From: Myxococcaceae bacterium
Lineage (GTDB): Bacteria; Myxococcota; Myxococcia; Myxococcales; Myxococcaceae
Assembly (NCBI GenBank): GCA_016926755.1
Contig: JAFGNZ010000204.1
Location: 1-41,989 of the forward strand
Direction of reading: 5' to 3'
DNA: 41,989 bases
Position numbers and translations under genes: made by a program. Below are positions 8,309-16,531 of the stretch, in pieces. Each line of letters opens with the position of its first letter. The stretch's first letter is position 1. The notes beneath the pieces are model-generated. The model saw nothing but the letters and a program-made list of their open reading frames with translations. It was not told the origin of the DNA and ran no database searches.

Positions 8309-9747
8309 AGCTTCACGCACACGTTCTTGGGCTCGGTGAAGAAGCGCAGCACCTCGTGGCCGCCCTCGCGGCCGACGCCGGAGTCCTTCACGCCGCCGAA
8401 GGGCGTGCGGAGATCGCGCAACATCCAGCAGTTGATCCAGACGATGCCGCTGTGCAGGAGGGCGGCGAAGCGGTGGGCGCGGCCGAGATCCTTCGTCCAC
8501 ACGCTGGCGGCCAGGCCGTAGCGGGTGGCGTTGGCCCAGGCGAGCACCTCCTCCTCCTTCTCGAAGGGGGTGAGGGTGGCCACGGGCCCGAAGATCTCCT
8601 CCTGGTTGGTGCGGCACTCGGGCCCGAGCCCCTCCACGAGGGTGGGCTCCACGAACCAGCCATTGCGGCAGCGCCCCTCGACCCTGGCGCGGCCGCCGCC
8701 GGTGAGGACGCGTCCCCCCTCCTTCCGAGCGAGCTCGATGTAGCTCATCACCTTGTCGAAGTGCTGCTGGGAGACGAGCGCGCCCTGGTCGGTGCCCGGC
8801 TCGAGCGGATCGCCGACCTTGAGCGCGCGGGTGCGCGCCACGAGCGCCTCCTTGAAGCGCTCATAAATGGGGGCCTGGACGAAGATGCGGGGGCCGCAGA
8901 GACAGATCTGCCCCTGGTTGGCGAAGGAGGAGCGCAGGGTGGTGGCGAGCGCCTCGTCGAAGTCGCAGTCCGCGAAGATGACGTTGGGGTTCTTGCCGCC
9001 CATCTCCAGGGAGATCTTCTTGAAGAGGGGGGCGGCGGTACGGGCGATCTCGGCGCCCACGCGGGTGCTGCCCGTGAAGGAGATGGCGCGGATCTCCGGG
9101 TGGCGGCTCAGGGCGGCGCCGACCTTGTTGCCCAGGCCGTGGACGATGTTGAGCACGCCGGGAGGCAGGCCCACCTCGCGGCAGACCTCCGAGAGGAGGA
9201 AGGCCGTCATCGGCGTCACCTCGGAGGGCTTGGCGACCACGCAGTTGCCGACGGCGAGCGCGGGGGCGATCTTCCAGGTGAACAGGTAGAGGGGCAGGTT
9301 CCAGGGGGAGATGCACCCGACGACGCCGAGGGGCGAGCGCAGGGTGTAGTTGAGGGCCACGGTGTCGGTGGCGTGGGCCTCGCTGGAGAACTGGGTGGCG
9401 GCGTCCGCGAAGAACTCGAAGTTGAGGATGCTGCGCGGGATGTCGACGGTGGAGGCCACGGAGAGCGGCTTGCCGGTGTCGGTGGACTCGGCGCGGGCGA
9501 AGGCCTCCATCCGGGAACGGATCGCATCCGCGACGCGCCGCAGCAATCGGGAGCGGTCGGCGGCGGGGGTGGCGGCCCAGGCGGGGAAGGCGCGAGAGGC
9601 GGCCTCGACGGCGCGCTGGACATCGGTCTCGTCCGAGTCGGGGACGAGGGCATAGGGCTCGGCGGTGGCGGGCTCGGGCTTGTCGAGCCACTTCTGGGAG
9701 TTGGGGGGCACCAGCTCCCCACCGATGTAGTTGAGGATCTTCTGCAC
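8305..9747 (-). CDS. 2-aminomuconate semialdehyde dehydrogenase (ALDH superfamily)
   Basis: 480 residues, first gene of the operon. It starts with GTG at 9747, preceded at 6 nt by a strong ribosome site (GGAGGAG, minus strand). Key ALDH residues are Asn150 (ISPWN), Glu248 (LEMGGKNPN), the nucleophile Cys282 (NQGQICLCG) and EEIFGPV; Cys284 is a second nearby cysteine. The enzyme oxidises 2-aminomuconate semialdehyde to 2-aminomuconate with NAD+, the step after ACMSD. The close relative 2-hydroxymuconate semialdehyde dehydrogenase has the same motifs, so the specificity rests on operon context. Orthologous genes have been called nbaE or amnC. Confidence 0.94.
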   Translation of the reverse strand: MQKILNYIGGELVPPNSQKWLDKPEPATAEPYALVPDSDETDVQRAVEAASRAFPAWAATPAADRSRLLRRVADAIRSRMEAFARAESTDTGKPLSVASTVDIPRSILNFEFFADAATQFSSEAHATDTVALNYTLRSPLGVVGCISPWNLPLYLFTWKIAPALAVGNCVVAKPSEVTPMTAFLLSEVCREVGLPPGVLNIVHGLGNKVGAALSRHPEIRAISFTGSTRVGAEIARTAAPLFKKISLEMGGKNPNVIFADCDFDEALATTLRSSFANQGQICLCGPRIFVQAPIYERFKEALVARTRALKVGDPLEPGTDQGALVSQQHFDKVMSYIELARKEGGRVLTGGGRARVEGRCRNGWFVEPTLVEGLGPECRTNQEEIFGPVATLTPFEKEEEVLAWANATRYGLAASVWTKDLGRAHRFAALLHSGIVWINCWMLRDLRTPFGGVKDSGVGREGGHEVLRFFTEPKNVCVKL

Positions 9748-9907
9748 GCTGGACTCCTCCTCTGGCTACCGGGCGCCGAAATAGCACGTCAGGGGGCGCG
9801 GGGACACGGCCGGCCCATGGGGATTTCACATAGGGGGCAGAAGCCGCTTGCGCAGGTGGGTGAGCTCCCTCGAAGCTCGCCCGCCCTGGGACGCAGGGAG
9901 CAAGCAC
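9748..9907. promoter_or_regulatory. divergent control region between the kynurenine operon and 4-oxalocrotonate decarboxylase
   Basis: 160 bp separate the two divergent starts, so both promoters must lie here. An imperfect inverted repeat, GTGAGCT (9860-9866) and AGCTCGC (9874-9880) with a 7-nt spacer, is a candidate operator or 5'-leader hairpin. It lies 27 nt before the plus-strand start. No regulator gene is adjacent, and I could not identify convincing -35/-10 pairs. Confidence 0.5.
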
Positions 9908-10699
9908 ATGTCGATGACGGAACGGAATCACCAGGAGCTGGCGCGACTGCTGGACGAGGCGCGCCTCGGCGCCCGGGAGGTGTCCCCGCTGACGAGGGCG
10001 CACGCGGAGCTCTCGCTGCCAGACGCCTACGCCATCCAGGCCGAGGGCATCCGGCTGCGCACGGCGCGAGGCGAGCGGGTGGTGGGGCTGAAGATGGGGC
10101 TGACGTCGGAGGCCAAGCGCAAGCAGATGAACCTGGACTCGCCGGTGTACGGGGTATTGACGGACCGGATGCAGGTGCCCGCGGGGGGAGTGTTCAAGCT
10201 GCAGGGCACCATCCACCCGAAGATCGAGCCGGAGATCGCCTTCCGGACCGCGCGAGCGCTGCGCGGGCGCATCACGCGCGAGGAGGCGCTGGACGCGTGC
10301 GCGAGCGCGATGGCGGCGATGGAGATCCTCGACTCGCGCTACACGGACTTCAAATACTTCTCATTGCCAGACGTGGTCGCGGACAACTCCTCCTCATCGA
10401 TGTTCGTGCTGGGCGCGACCGAGCGGCCGCCCCGAGAGCTGGACCTGGCGCGGCTGAACATGTCGATGGAGGTGAACGGGGCGCAGGTGCAGTCCGCGCT
10501 GTCCAGCGCCATCTCGGGAGATCCCATCCTGTCCGTGGTGCAGCTCTGCGAGCTGCTCGCGGAGCGCGGCGAGTCACTCCCAGCGGGGAGCATCGTGCTG
10601 GCCGGGGCAGCCACCGCCGCCCACATGCTGCAGCCAGGAGATCAGGTCCGGCTCACGGTGGACGGGCTGGGCACCCTCTCGGTCTCCGTAGCGCAGTGA
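9908..10699 (+). CDS. 4-oxalocrotonate decarboxylase
   Basis: 263 residues from ATG 9908, with AGGGAG 7 nt upstream (9895-9900). It belongs to the fumarylacetoacetate hydrolase-like DmpH/XylI/MhpD family. GLKMGLTSEAKRKQM, YGVLTDRM, HPKIEPEIAF (acidic metal ligands) and LDSRYTDFKYFSLPDVVADNSSS follow the decarboxylase pattern more closely than that of the related 2-oxopent-4-enoate hydratase. The reaction converts 4-oxalocrotonate, formed from 2-aminomuconate by the deaminase, to 2-oxopent-4-enoate and CO2. It is transcribed away from the kynurenine operon and extends that pathway by one step. The hydratase and aldolase that would finish the route are not in the window. Confidence 0.9.
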   Translation: MSMTERNHQELARLLDEARLGAREVSPLTRAHAELSLPDAYAIQAEGIRLRTARGERVVGLKMGLTSEAKRKQMNLDSPVYGVLTDRMQVPAGGVFKLQGTIHPKIEPEIAFRTARALRGRITREEALDACASAMAAMEILDSRYTDFKYFSLPDVVADNSSSSMFVLGATERPPRELDLARLNMSMEVNGAQVQSALSSAISGDPILSVVQLCELLAERGESLPAGSIVLAGAATAAHMLQPGDQVRLTVDGLGTLSVSVAQ

Positions 10700-10800
10700 A
10701 CCTCCGGCTGCATCGCCTCCTTCATGCGGCCGGCCATGCCGTCACCCGGCCGGCCAGGGCTGGAACGGCCGCAGCAGCCCAGCCCGGTCCAGGGGTGAGG

Positions 10801-11346
10801 ATGACGAGGGTGCCCCTGTCCTACAGCCGAGCCCAGGAAGGAGCTGCTGCTGGACGCGGCGAAGGACTCGCCTCCGCCCGAGGACACCCTGGCCGCTGCC
10901 GCACCAGTTCCAGTGGCCGTCCTTGAGGACTCCCAGGCGAATCTCCCCCCGAGCCAGCCCCTGCGCCTGCCGTTCAACCGCCTTTGAAGCCTGTGCGCTC
11001 CGGCGCTCCTCAGCGCACGGAGACAGGCAGGGGCACCGTCGAGTTCCGCATCCGGCCGTATGCCATGGTGTACCTTGACGGCAAGCAGCTCGGGCAGACC
11101 CCCTTCGACAGGCCCGTGTCAGTTCCCGCCGGCAGGCACACGGTGAGAATCGTCAACGACACCATGAAGAAAGAGGTCACGACGAGAGCGGCCTCCGAGC
11201 AGAGCTACAGCGTCCCAGTCAGGCCCAGCGTGGCGCCGAGCCCCTGCCGCGCAGGGGCCAGCGTCGGAAAGACACGCGGCGAAGGCGACACGGGGTTCCA
11301 CCTGTTCCTCGAAGACTTCACCGTCCTGGGTGACGAGGCCTCATAG
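10801..11346 (+). pseudogene. remnant of a Ser/Thr-kinase-type protein C-terminus with PEGA-like domain, frameshifted
   Basis: Two frames carry matching pieces of what looks like one protein. The frame through 10819-10987 reads EPRKELLLDAAKDSPPPEDT and then a proline/alanine linker. The frame open from 10927 reads [19 protein letters not shown] and then [25 protein letters not shown], a PEGA-type surface domain (about 11032-11180). The two overlap around the C6 run at 10945-10950, where one inserted or lost base would join them. This linker-PEGA arrangement is common at the C-terminus of myxobacterial Ser/Thr kinases; the kinase domain itself is gone. The last 140 bp overlap the opposite-strand gene and may not be original coding sequence. 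A short intact PEGA protein starting with TTG 10984 is a less likely alternative. Confidence 0.6.
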
Positions 11347-11861
11347 CCAATGATGGCTCCCACCGTGGGCAACAGGAGCATGCTGATGGCGATGGGCGCG
11401 GCAGCCCCGCAGCGACTGGCGGAGGAGACCGAGCACTGATTGCTCGCGAGGATGACGCTGCCCATGAGGAGCGGGGCCGTGAACCCGATCACGCTGCCCA
11501 GCAGCGCGAAGCCGAAGTTGCCCCGCCCGTCCATCAACACTCCTGACAGGGACACCCCGACAGCGCTGCCCATCACCAGGAACGCCACGGGGGGGATCAC
11601 CGAGGCGAGCGACTCGATCTTGAAGTCCACCAGCGCACCGCCAAACACAGTGCCCCCAACGCCCAGCGCGGCGCCAACGAGGGCCTCGGTCGCCACGCGC
11701 CCCACCACCACGTCAGCGTCCTCTGGCGCATAGCTGTGTGGATCCATCAGGTGGAGGCTCTTGTGCCGGGCTGGGGCAACCGTGGCGTCCCGGAGCGTGA
11801 CCGGAGTCTCCGCGGCAGGGAGGGAAGAGAGGACCGCGGTGAGGACAAGCAGCGTGTGCAT
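11205..11861 (-). CDS. exported hypothetical membrane protein with glycine-rich hydrophobic segments
   Basis: 218 residues from the ATG of [10 protein letters not shown] (a second ATG three codons earlier is possible). Residues 1-19 form a signal peptide ending in LPAAETP. Three or four hydrophobic glycine-rich stretches follow ([55 protein letters not shown], and one around [14 protein letters not shown]). A cysteine pair (CSVSSASRC) may form a disulfide. The tail [20 protein letters not shown] is a strand-like ending seen in many myxobacterial envelope proteins. No named family is recognised. The gene follows the kinase gene on the same strand with a 91-nt gap, and its 3' end overlaps the PEGA remnant on the other strand. 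Confidence 0.78.
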   Translation of the reverse strand: MHTLLVLTAVLSSLPAAETPVTLRDATVAPARHKSLHLMDPHSYAPEDADVVVGRVATEALVGAALGVGGTVFGGALVDFKIESLASVIPPVAFLVMGSAVGVSLSGVLMDGRGNFGFALLGSVIGFTAPLLMGSVILASNQCSVSSASRCGAAAPIAISMLLLPTVGAIIGYEASSPRTVKSSRNRWNPVSPSPRVFPTLAPARQGLGATLGLTGTL

Positions 11862-11952
11862 GGAATCCACCTCAGGCTGAGAGGGATGAATCCACCCCTC
11901 TGGCGAGCGAGATGCTCCCTGTCCTGTGACGACGAGCGGCGCGCGAGGTTAC

Positions 11953-14076
11953 CTACTTCGTCTTCCTTCCCCAGAAGCGGTAGCGGAAGAAGACGAGCCA
12001 GACCAGACCGACACCCAGGGCAAACGGCAGGCTCCACCAGGCGATGTGGTGCGCCAGCTGCGCGTTGACCGCGAGCGCCGCGTCCTCTCCCGTCTGCACG
12101 ATGACCGCGAAGCCGGTGTGGTCTACCGGCGCGACCGCCGCCAGCCACCTGCCCGGCGCTCTCGACAGGGGATCACGGTAGCCTTCGAGCACACGGCTCT
12201 CGAAGGACGAGCGATCGAGCTGCTCCGGCCCAAGCCGCAGGACCTCCGACAGGGCTCGCTTGATCTGCCCCGCCGCCTCTGGATCAAAAGAGACCTGCTT
12301 CCCGCGCTCCATCCACCTGTGGCCGAGGACGGAGTACACGTCATGGGAACGCAAGTCCTCACGCTCCCGGTCCTTGAGCGCCACGAGCGTCACGGTACGG
12401 TTCGCGCCGTTCGGATCATTGAACTCCAACGAGCCCAGCGTGGAATCGGACGTGACAGTGGCCGCCAGGACCCCGAGCAATGTCGTCCCGTCCGCGGCGT
12501 ACACGGGGGCGGCGAGGGCGAACGTGTACTGCTTGTTCGCTTCCGACACGAAGGCCCGCGAGATGTACGCGGCGTGCTGCCTCTCCTTGGGCAGGCTCCT
12601 GGCCCCGATGAAGTAGTCCCGCCATTCGTACTTCCTGCCGAGAAACTCCTGCTCCTGCGGTGGATTCGGCGGAGGCCAACGCGCGATGGCGACTCCGGCC
12701 GTATCCAGGATGAACAGCCTGTCGAGCGGTGAGCGCCCGCGCTGGGGCTTCAGTCCACCGCTGGGGCTGTCGTAGTACTCGAAGCGGCCCTTGCAGAATG
12801 CCTCCAGGGCCGCTCTGTCTCTCGCCTGGAGCGCGCCCATGAGCTCCAGGCTCGCCGCCTCGCGCCCCACGCTCCCGCTGTACTGCTCCAGCTTGCGGAG
12901 CACCGCTTCCGCGACATACTTCGCGGTGTAGGCGTTGATCCCCAGCGCTTCGCGGCGCAGATATGCGGCCTGGGCGCGCGCGATGCTCACCGCGCCCACC
13001 GCCACCACCAGGAGGGACCAGAGCAGGGTGGCCAGCAGCCCCGCTCCCAGCGGGTGTCTCCGGCACCACATCCAGGTGCGCACGGGCCAGCCGCGGGGCA
13101 GCGCCTCGACCGGCTCCCCCTCGAGGAAGCGCTCCAGCTCATCCGCCAGCTCCGCTGCGGAGCCGTACCGCCGGGCAGGCTCCTTCTCCAGGCACTTGAG
13201 GCAGATCGCCTCCAGCTCCCGGGGGAGGCCTGGATCGATCTCGCCTGGCGCGACAGGCTCGGCCTCCAGCATCAGCGCGAGCATCGCATCCGGCCGCGCT
13301 GCCTCGAAGGGCAGGCGCCCGGTCAGCAGCTCGTAGAGGATGCCCCCCAGGCTGTAGACGTCGGCGGCGACGCTGAGGGACTGGCCACGTGGAAGCGCCT
13401 GCTCTGGCGCCATGTAGCCGAGCGTCCCCACGACCGAATCGGGCTGCGTGCCCCCGGCCTCCTTGTCGAGCGCCTTGGCCACCCCGAAGTCGGCCACATG
13501 CGGCACGCCCGAGGCGTCGAGCAGCAGGTTCTCCGGCTTCAGGTCCCGGTGGAGCACGCCGCGCTGGTGCGCGTAGTGAACAGCCTGGGCGACCGTCGCG
13601 ACCAGACGCGCTGCCGTGCGGGGGAGACCACGGAAGCGCTCCATCTCATCAGCGAGGCTCCGGCCCTTCATCAGCTTCATCGCGAAGTAGTGGCGGCCCT
13701 CGTGCTCCCCCACTTCGTAGAGGGGGACGATGTTCGGGTGGTCCAGGCGCGCGATCCACCTGGCCTCGACGAGCATGTCCTGCACCTCCGCATCACTGGC
13801 CAGCTCGGCCTCGGCGATCATCTTCAAGGCCACCATGCGGTCGAGCAGCACGTGGCGGGCCTTGTAGACCACGCCCATGCCACCCCGAGCGATCCGCTCC
13901 ACCAGCGCGTAGTGACCGACGCGGCGGGGCTTGCCATCCTCTGCGTGGATGGGCTCCTCCGGCCAGGAAGCGGGCGGCTCCAGGCCAATCCCCAGCAGGC
14001 GCCGAGGGCACAGGCCGCCCAACTCCGGGGGATGCACGGCGCCACAGTGGGGGCAGCTCGAGGGAGGCGTGTCCAT
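11953..14076 (-). CDS. transmembrane Ser/Thr protein kinase with extracytoplasmic Cache-like sensor
   Basis: 707 residues. The N-terminus has a cysteine cluster (CPHCGAVHPPELGGLC, residues 8-23) like the short zinc-ribbon of many kinases. The kinase domain spans about 55-315: glycine loop IARGGMGVVYKA, VALKMI lysine, HRDLKPENLLL, DFGVAKA, GTLGYMAPEQ, DVYSLGGILYELLTG. A membrane span follows near 340-365 (LGAGLLATLLWSLLVVAVGAV), then about 300 residues of double-Cache-like sensor (GRKYEWRDYF, YTFALAAPVYAADG, LLGVLAATV), then a second span near 675-695. It should sense a periplasmic ligand and phosphorylate cytoplasmic targets. The sigma factor gene lies 9 nt upstream in the same operon and is the most likely target, as in the EcfP/PknT-type pairs. 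Confidence 0.95.
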   Translation of the reverse strand: MDTPPSSCPHCGAVHPPELGGLCPRRLLGIGLEPPASWPEEPIHAEDGKPRRVGHYALVERIARGGMGVVYKARHVLLDRMVALKMIAEAELASDAEVQDMLVEARWIARLDHPNIVPLYEVGEHEGRHYFAMKLMKGRSLADEMERFRGLPRTAARLVATVAQAVHYAHQRGVLHRDLKPENLLLDASGVPHVADFGVAKALDKEAGGTQPDSVVGTLGYMAPEQALPRGQSLSVAADVYSLGGILYELLTGRLPFEAARPDAMLALMLEAEPVAPGEIDPGLPRELEAICLKCLEKEPARRYGSAAELADELERFLEGEPVEALPRGWPVRTWMWCRRHPLGAGLLATLLWSLLVVAVGAVSIARAQAAYLRREALGINAYTAKYVAEAVLRKLEQYSGSVGREAASLELMGALQARDRAALEAFCKGRFEYYDSPSGGLKPQRGRSPLDRLFILDTAGVAIARWPPPNPPQEQEFLGRKYEWRDYFIGARSLPKERQHAAYISRAFVSEANKQYTFALAAPVYAADGTTLLGVLAATVTSDSTLGSLEFNDPNGANRTVTLVALKDREREDLRSHDVYSVLGHRWMERGKQVSFDPEAAGQIKRALSEVLRLGPEQLDRSSFESRVLEGYRDPLSRAPGRWLAAVAPVDHTGFAVIVQTGEDAALAVNAQLAHHIAWWSLPFALGVGLVWLVFFRYRFWGRKTK

Positions 14077-14085
14077 GGCGGCGGG

Positions 14086-14898
14086 CTACTCGCCCTCGAG
14101 AGCCGAGAAGAGGAACCGCAGCTCGGCGTCCACGTCCTCGGGATCCTCCACGGTATGGGAGATCTCCCCCCGGAGCAGCTCGCGGTAGCGCCGCCGCAAC
14201 CGGAAGGCATTGACCTTCACGGCGCTCACGGTCATGCCCAGCTCGGCGGCAATGCGCGAGTACGACGCCTCCTCCTCTCCGTTGAGCGCTCCCTTCAGCT
14301 TGTCGAAGAGGAGCTCCTGGCCACGGCGCGCGTACTCCTCGCGTAGCGCGGCCAGCGCATTCTCCAGGAGCGCCAGCGCCCAGCGTCGCTCGAAGGCCCG
14401 CTCGGGCGTGAGCCCAGGCATGGGTTCCTGGCTGAACTGGAGCTCCGCCTCGTCGAGATCGATCCGGACCTGCCCCCCGCCGCGCTTCTTCGCCCGCTCG
14501 CGCTCCCTCTCATTCGCCGCATAGTGTCGAATCGACGCCAGCAACCACGCGCGGAACCGGCCCCTGCCGGGGTCCGCGACCGCCAGATCGTTCTTCTCCA
14601 GCAACCGGGCGAAGAAGCCCTGAGTGAGCTCCTGCGCCTCGTCCGCCGAGCGCCCCTGGCGTCGGAGGAAGGCGTAGAGCGGGGACCAGTAGAGCCCGCA
14701 GAGCTCCGAGAGCGCCTTGCGCGCCTCCGGCGCCGTGTCGGCTCCCGCGGCGAGCACCAGGCTCCACCGGGTGGTGATGAACCCGCGTCGAGCGGAGGCC
14801 AGCACGGGCGGGGAGGCGGGCTTTTTCACGCCCCAAACCTTAACCCAGGGTCTTCTGGCAGCGCCGCGCGCGCGCGGGCCCGGGGTGCGCAGTGGCAT
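14086..14898 (-). CDS. ECF-type sigma factor paired with Ser/Thr kinase
   Basis: 270 residues from ATG 14898, which has GGAGG 8 nt upstream on the minus strand; a GTG at 14829 is a shorter alternative. ITTRWSLVLAAG, then LYWSPLYAFLRRQGRSADEAQELTQGFFARLLE, make sigma region 2. After a charged linker (ERERERAKKRGGGQ), SYSRIAAELGMTVSAVKVNAFRLRRRYRELL is the region-4 helix-turn-helix. The insert between the regions (LFDKLKGALNGEEE) and linkage to a Ser/Thr kinase gene are typical of ECF groups thought to be activated by phosphorylation rather than by an anti-sigma factor. No anti-sigma gene is adjacent. It is first in the two-gene operon. Confidence 0.92.
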   Translation of the reverse strand: MPLRTPGPRARGAARRPWVKVWGVKKPASPPVLASARRGFITTRWSLVLAAGADTAPEARKALSELCGLYWSPLYAFLRRQGRSADEAQELTQGFFARLLEKNDLAVADPGRGRFRAWLLASIRHYAANERERERAKKRGGGQVRIDLDEAELQFSQEPMPGLTPERAFERRWALALLENALAALREEYARRGQELLFDKLKGALNGEEEASYSRIAAELGMTVSAVKVNAFRLRRRYRELLRGEISHTVEDPEDVDAELRFLFSALEGE

Positions 14899-14961
14899 GG
14901 GAGGTGCCTCCGTTGAAGTTCACCCCTCCATGAAGATCTCCGGGCTGAAAGGTTACAGCGG

Positions 14962-15105
14962 TCATTTCAGGTCAGCACTTCGCCGCGGGGCCTTCGCTGC
15001 TCGCTGGGCGCGGACTGGCTCGTAGGCGGCCCGCAGCTGCTCGGCGACGGAGGGGCCTCTTCGCTTCGCCGGGATCCCCAGGTGTGCCTCGCGCAGCTCG
15101 GCCAT
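14962..15105 (-). pseudogene. short basic coding remnant of unknown origin
   Basis: A 47-residue frame reads MAELREAHLGIPAKRRGPSV and then AEQLRAAYEPVRAQRAAKA before a stop. The composition (alternating helix-forming and basic residues) looks protein-like, but there is no convincing ribosome site and the frame upstream is not coding in character. It could be the C-terminal scrap of a DNA-binding or antitoxin-like protein. It lies in a 690-bp stretch (14920-15610) that otherwise holds only the sulfatase remnant. Confidence 0.25.
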
Positions 15106-15178
15106 GAACTGAATTGACACAGGGTCTGATGGACTCTCCGACCGCGCCACCGGCCTTCGTGGACTTCTGGCGCTCGGC

Positions 15179-15433
15179 ATCACGGACCAGCAGCGCACCT
15201 TCCAGCACTTTCCCCAGGAGTGGATCCAGCAGAACCTGCCCTCGTTCTCGCGCCTGCAACAGAATGGGCTCACGTTCACCTCGGCCATCACCAACACCTG
15301 CCGCTGCTCCCCCAGCCGAGCGGTGCTGTTCACCGGGCTGTACCCGGCGGCCAACGGCGTCCTGCAGGTTCCGTGGGCTGCCGTGTGCACCGCAGCTTTC
15401 ACGACGACTCACGGGTTTGACGCAGCCCGGTGA
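15179..15433 (+). pseudogene. sulfatase N-terminal fragment
   Basis: The frame beginning at 15179 reads ITDQQRTFQHFPQEW, then LPSFSRLQQNGLTFTSAITN, then CRCSPSRAVLFTGLYPAANGV. This is the start of a type I sulfatase / alkaline phosphatase superfamily protein. CSPSRA is the maturation motif whose cysteine becomes formylglycine in active enzymes, and LFTGLYPAANGV is the conserved follow-on. Normally LNFRLI/DD metal-binding residues precede it and about 400 residues follow. Here homology ends at about 15370, the frame stops at 15431-15433, and no start codon or the usual DD motif is present upstream, so this is debris of a once full-length gene. Confidence 0.7.
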
Positions 15434-15611
15434 GCGCGGATGCAACCGGGGACACGAGCGCTCCAGTCCGAGCCCCAGGCTCACGGACGCAGGGACACAG
15501 GTCGCGGGTCCCTCGCTGCGGGGCGGGTCCCCCCGTCGCTGAACGGGTCCGCCCACCCCGGCGTCCCGCTCTCCCAAGGCTTGCTGCCCCCAGCGGCTCG
15601 AGAGCCTCCCA

Positions 15612-16313
15612 GTGGCGCCCTTGCCGAAGCTACCCGCTTGTCGGACAGGAGGCTGCCAGGCTCACGGCCCAGCGCTACGCTCGGGCCTCCTCCCCGGACC
15701 GTCTCCCGCGCTGGACTCCTCCGTCCACAGAGCGAGACCCACGCAGCCTGCAAGAGAGCCACAAGACCCTGGGCAGCGAGACGTCACACTCAAGCTGCTT
15801 CCCCTGGCCTCCATTCGCGGCCGGGTCATGCGACTGGACGGAGTTCCCGTGAGGAGCTTCCTGCTGGAAGTCTTTCCCGAGGAGGTCCGCGAGTCCGAGC
15901 GTCCACAGGCGTTCATGGGCGACCAGTTCGAGCTGAGCGGAGTCCCCCCGGGTAGGAATCAGCTCATCGTCACGGTGGATGGTGGGCAGAGGGCCGCGGC
16001 CATCCTCGACATGGGCCCCGGCGAGACCGCGTTCCTGGAGCTCACCGCGTCTCCGGGCGTATCGCTGACAGGACGGCTCGTCGACGCAGCCACGCGAGCG
16101 CCCTCGAGGGCCGCGTACGTCTCCATCCCAGGGGCCGGCCCCACCCCCACCTCCGAGGAGGGGCGCTTCACCCTCCACGACCTGCCGGCGGGGCAGGTGC
16201 TCTTCTATGCCGGTCCAGGTCCCTACCCAGGAACGCTGTCACCGGTGCAGTCCGTGAGGCTGTTGCCAGGGCAGGACAACGACCTGGGGGAGAGCGCCCA
16301 CCACGCGCCATGA
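15612..16313 (+). pseudogene. C-terminal remnant of a carboxypeptidase-regulatory-like (Ig-fold) surface protein
   Basis: From about 15774 the frame reads as protein: DVTLKLLPLASIRGRVMRLDGVPV, a regulatory-like beta-sandwich opening, then FELSGVPPGRNQLIVTVDGG, then a second repeat SLTGRLVDAATRAPSRAAYV with FTLHDLPAGQVLFYAGPGP. These are CarboxypepD_reg-like / CnaB-like repeats, which in myxobacteria occur in long multi-repeat secreted proteins. Upstream (15612-15770) the frame is open but proline/arginine-rich and unlike coding sequence, and no signal peptide is present. I therefore read it as the 3' end of a larger deleted gene, although a short expressed protein cannot be excluded. Confidence 0.6.
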
Positions 16314-16531
16314 CGCGGCGTGCGTGTCACCTTCGAAACATGTGCTTCATTTCTAAAGCATGGGCAACACCCCGTAACTCGTAGGGAATCTCCCCCACTC
16401 CCGGAAAACGGCGACCAAGGTCGAGCCTCTCCCACCCTGGCGCCCTGTGGAAATCCATGAGGTTGGCCGTAGGTCCGAGGCGTGCATCCGGAGCCGCCGC
16501 AGCTCGATGCAGGCCCAGGGAGGATCCATCA

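Noticed and set aside
8356-10926. An 856-codon plus-strand frame over the dehydrogenase and decarboxylase genes
   Set aside because: It is antisense to the ALDH gene and then out of frame with the decarboxylase gene. No ribosome site or protein-family motif supports it.
14920-15610. Search for an insertion sequence or transposase in the debris region
   Set aside because: No transposase motif, terminal inverted repeats or target-site duplication could be seen.
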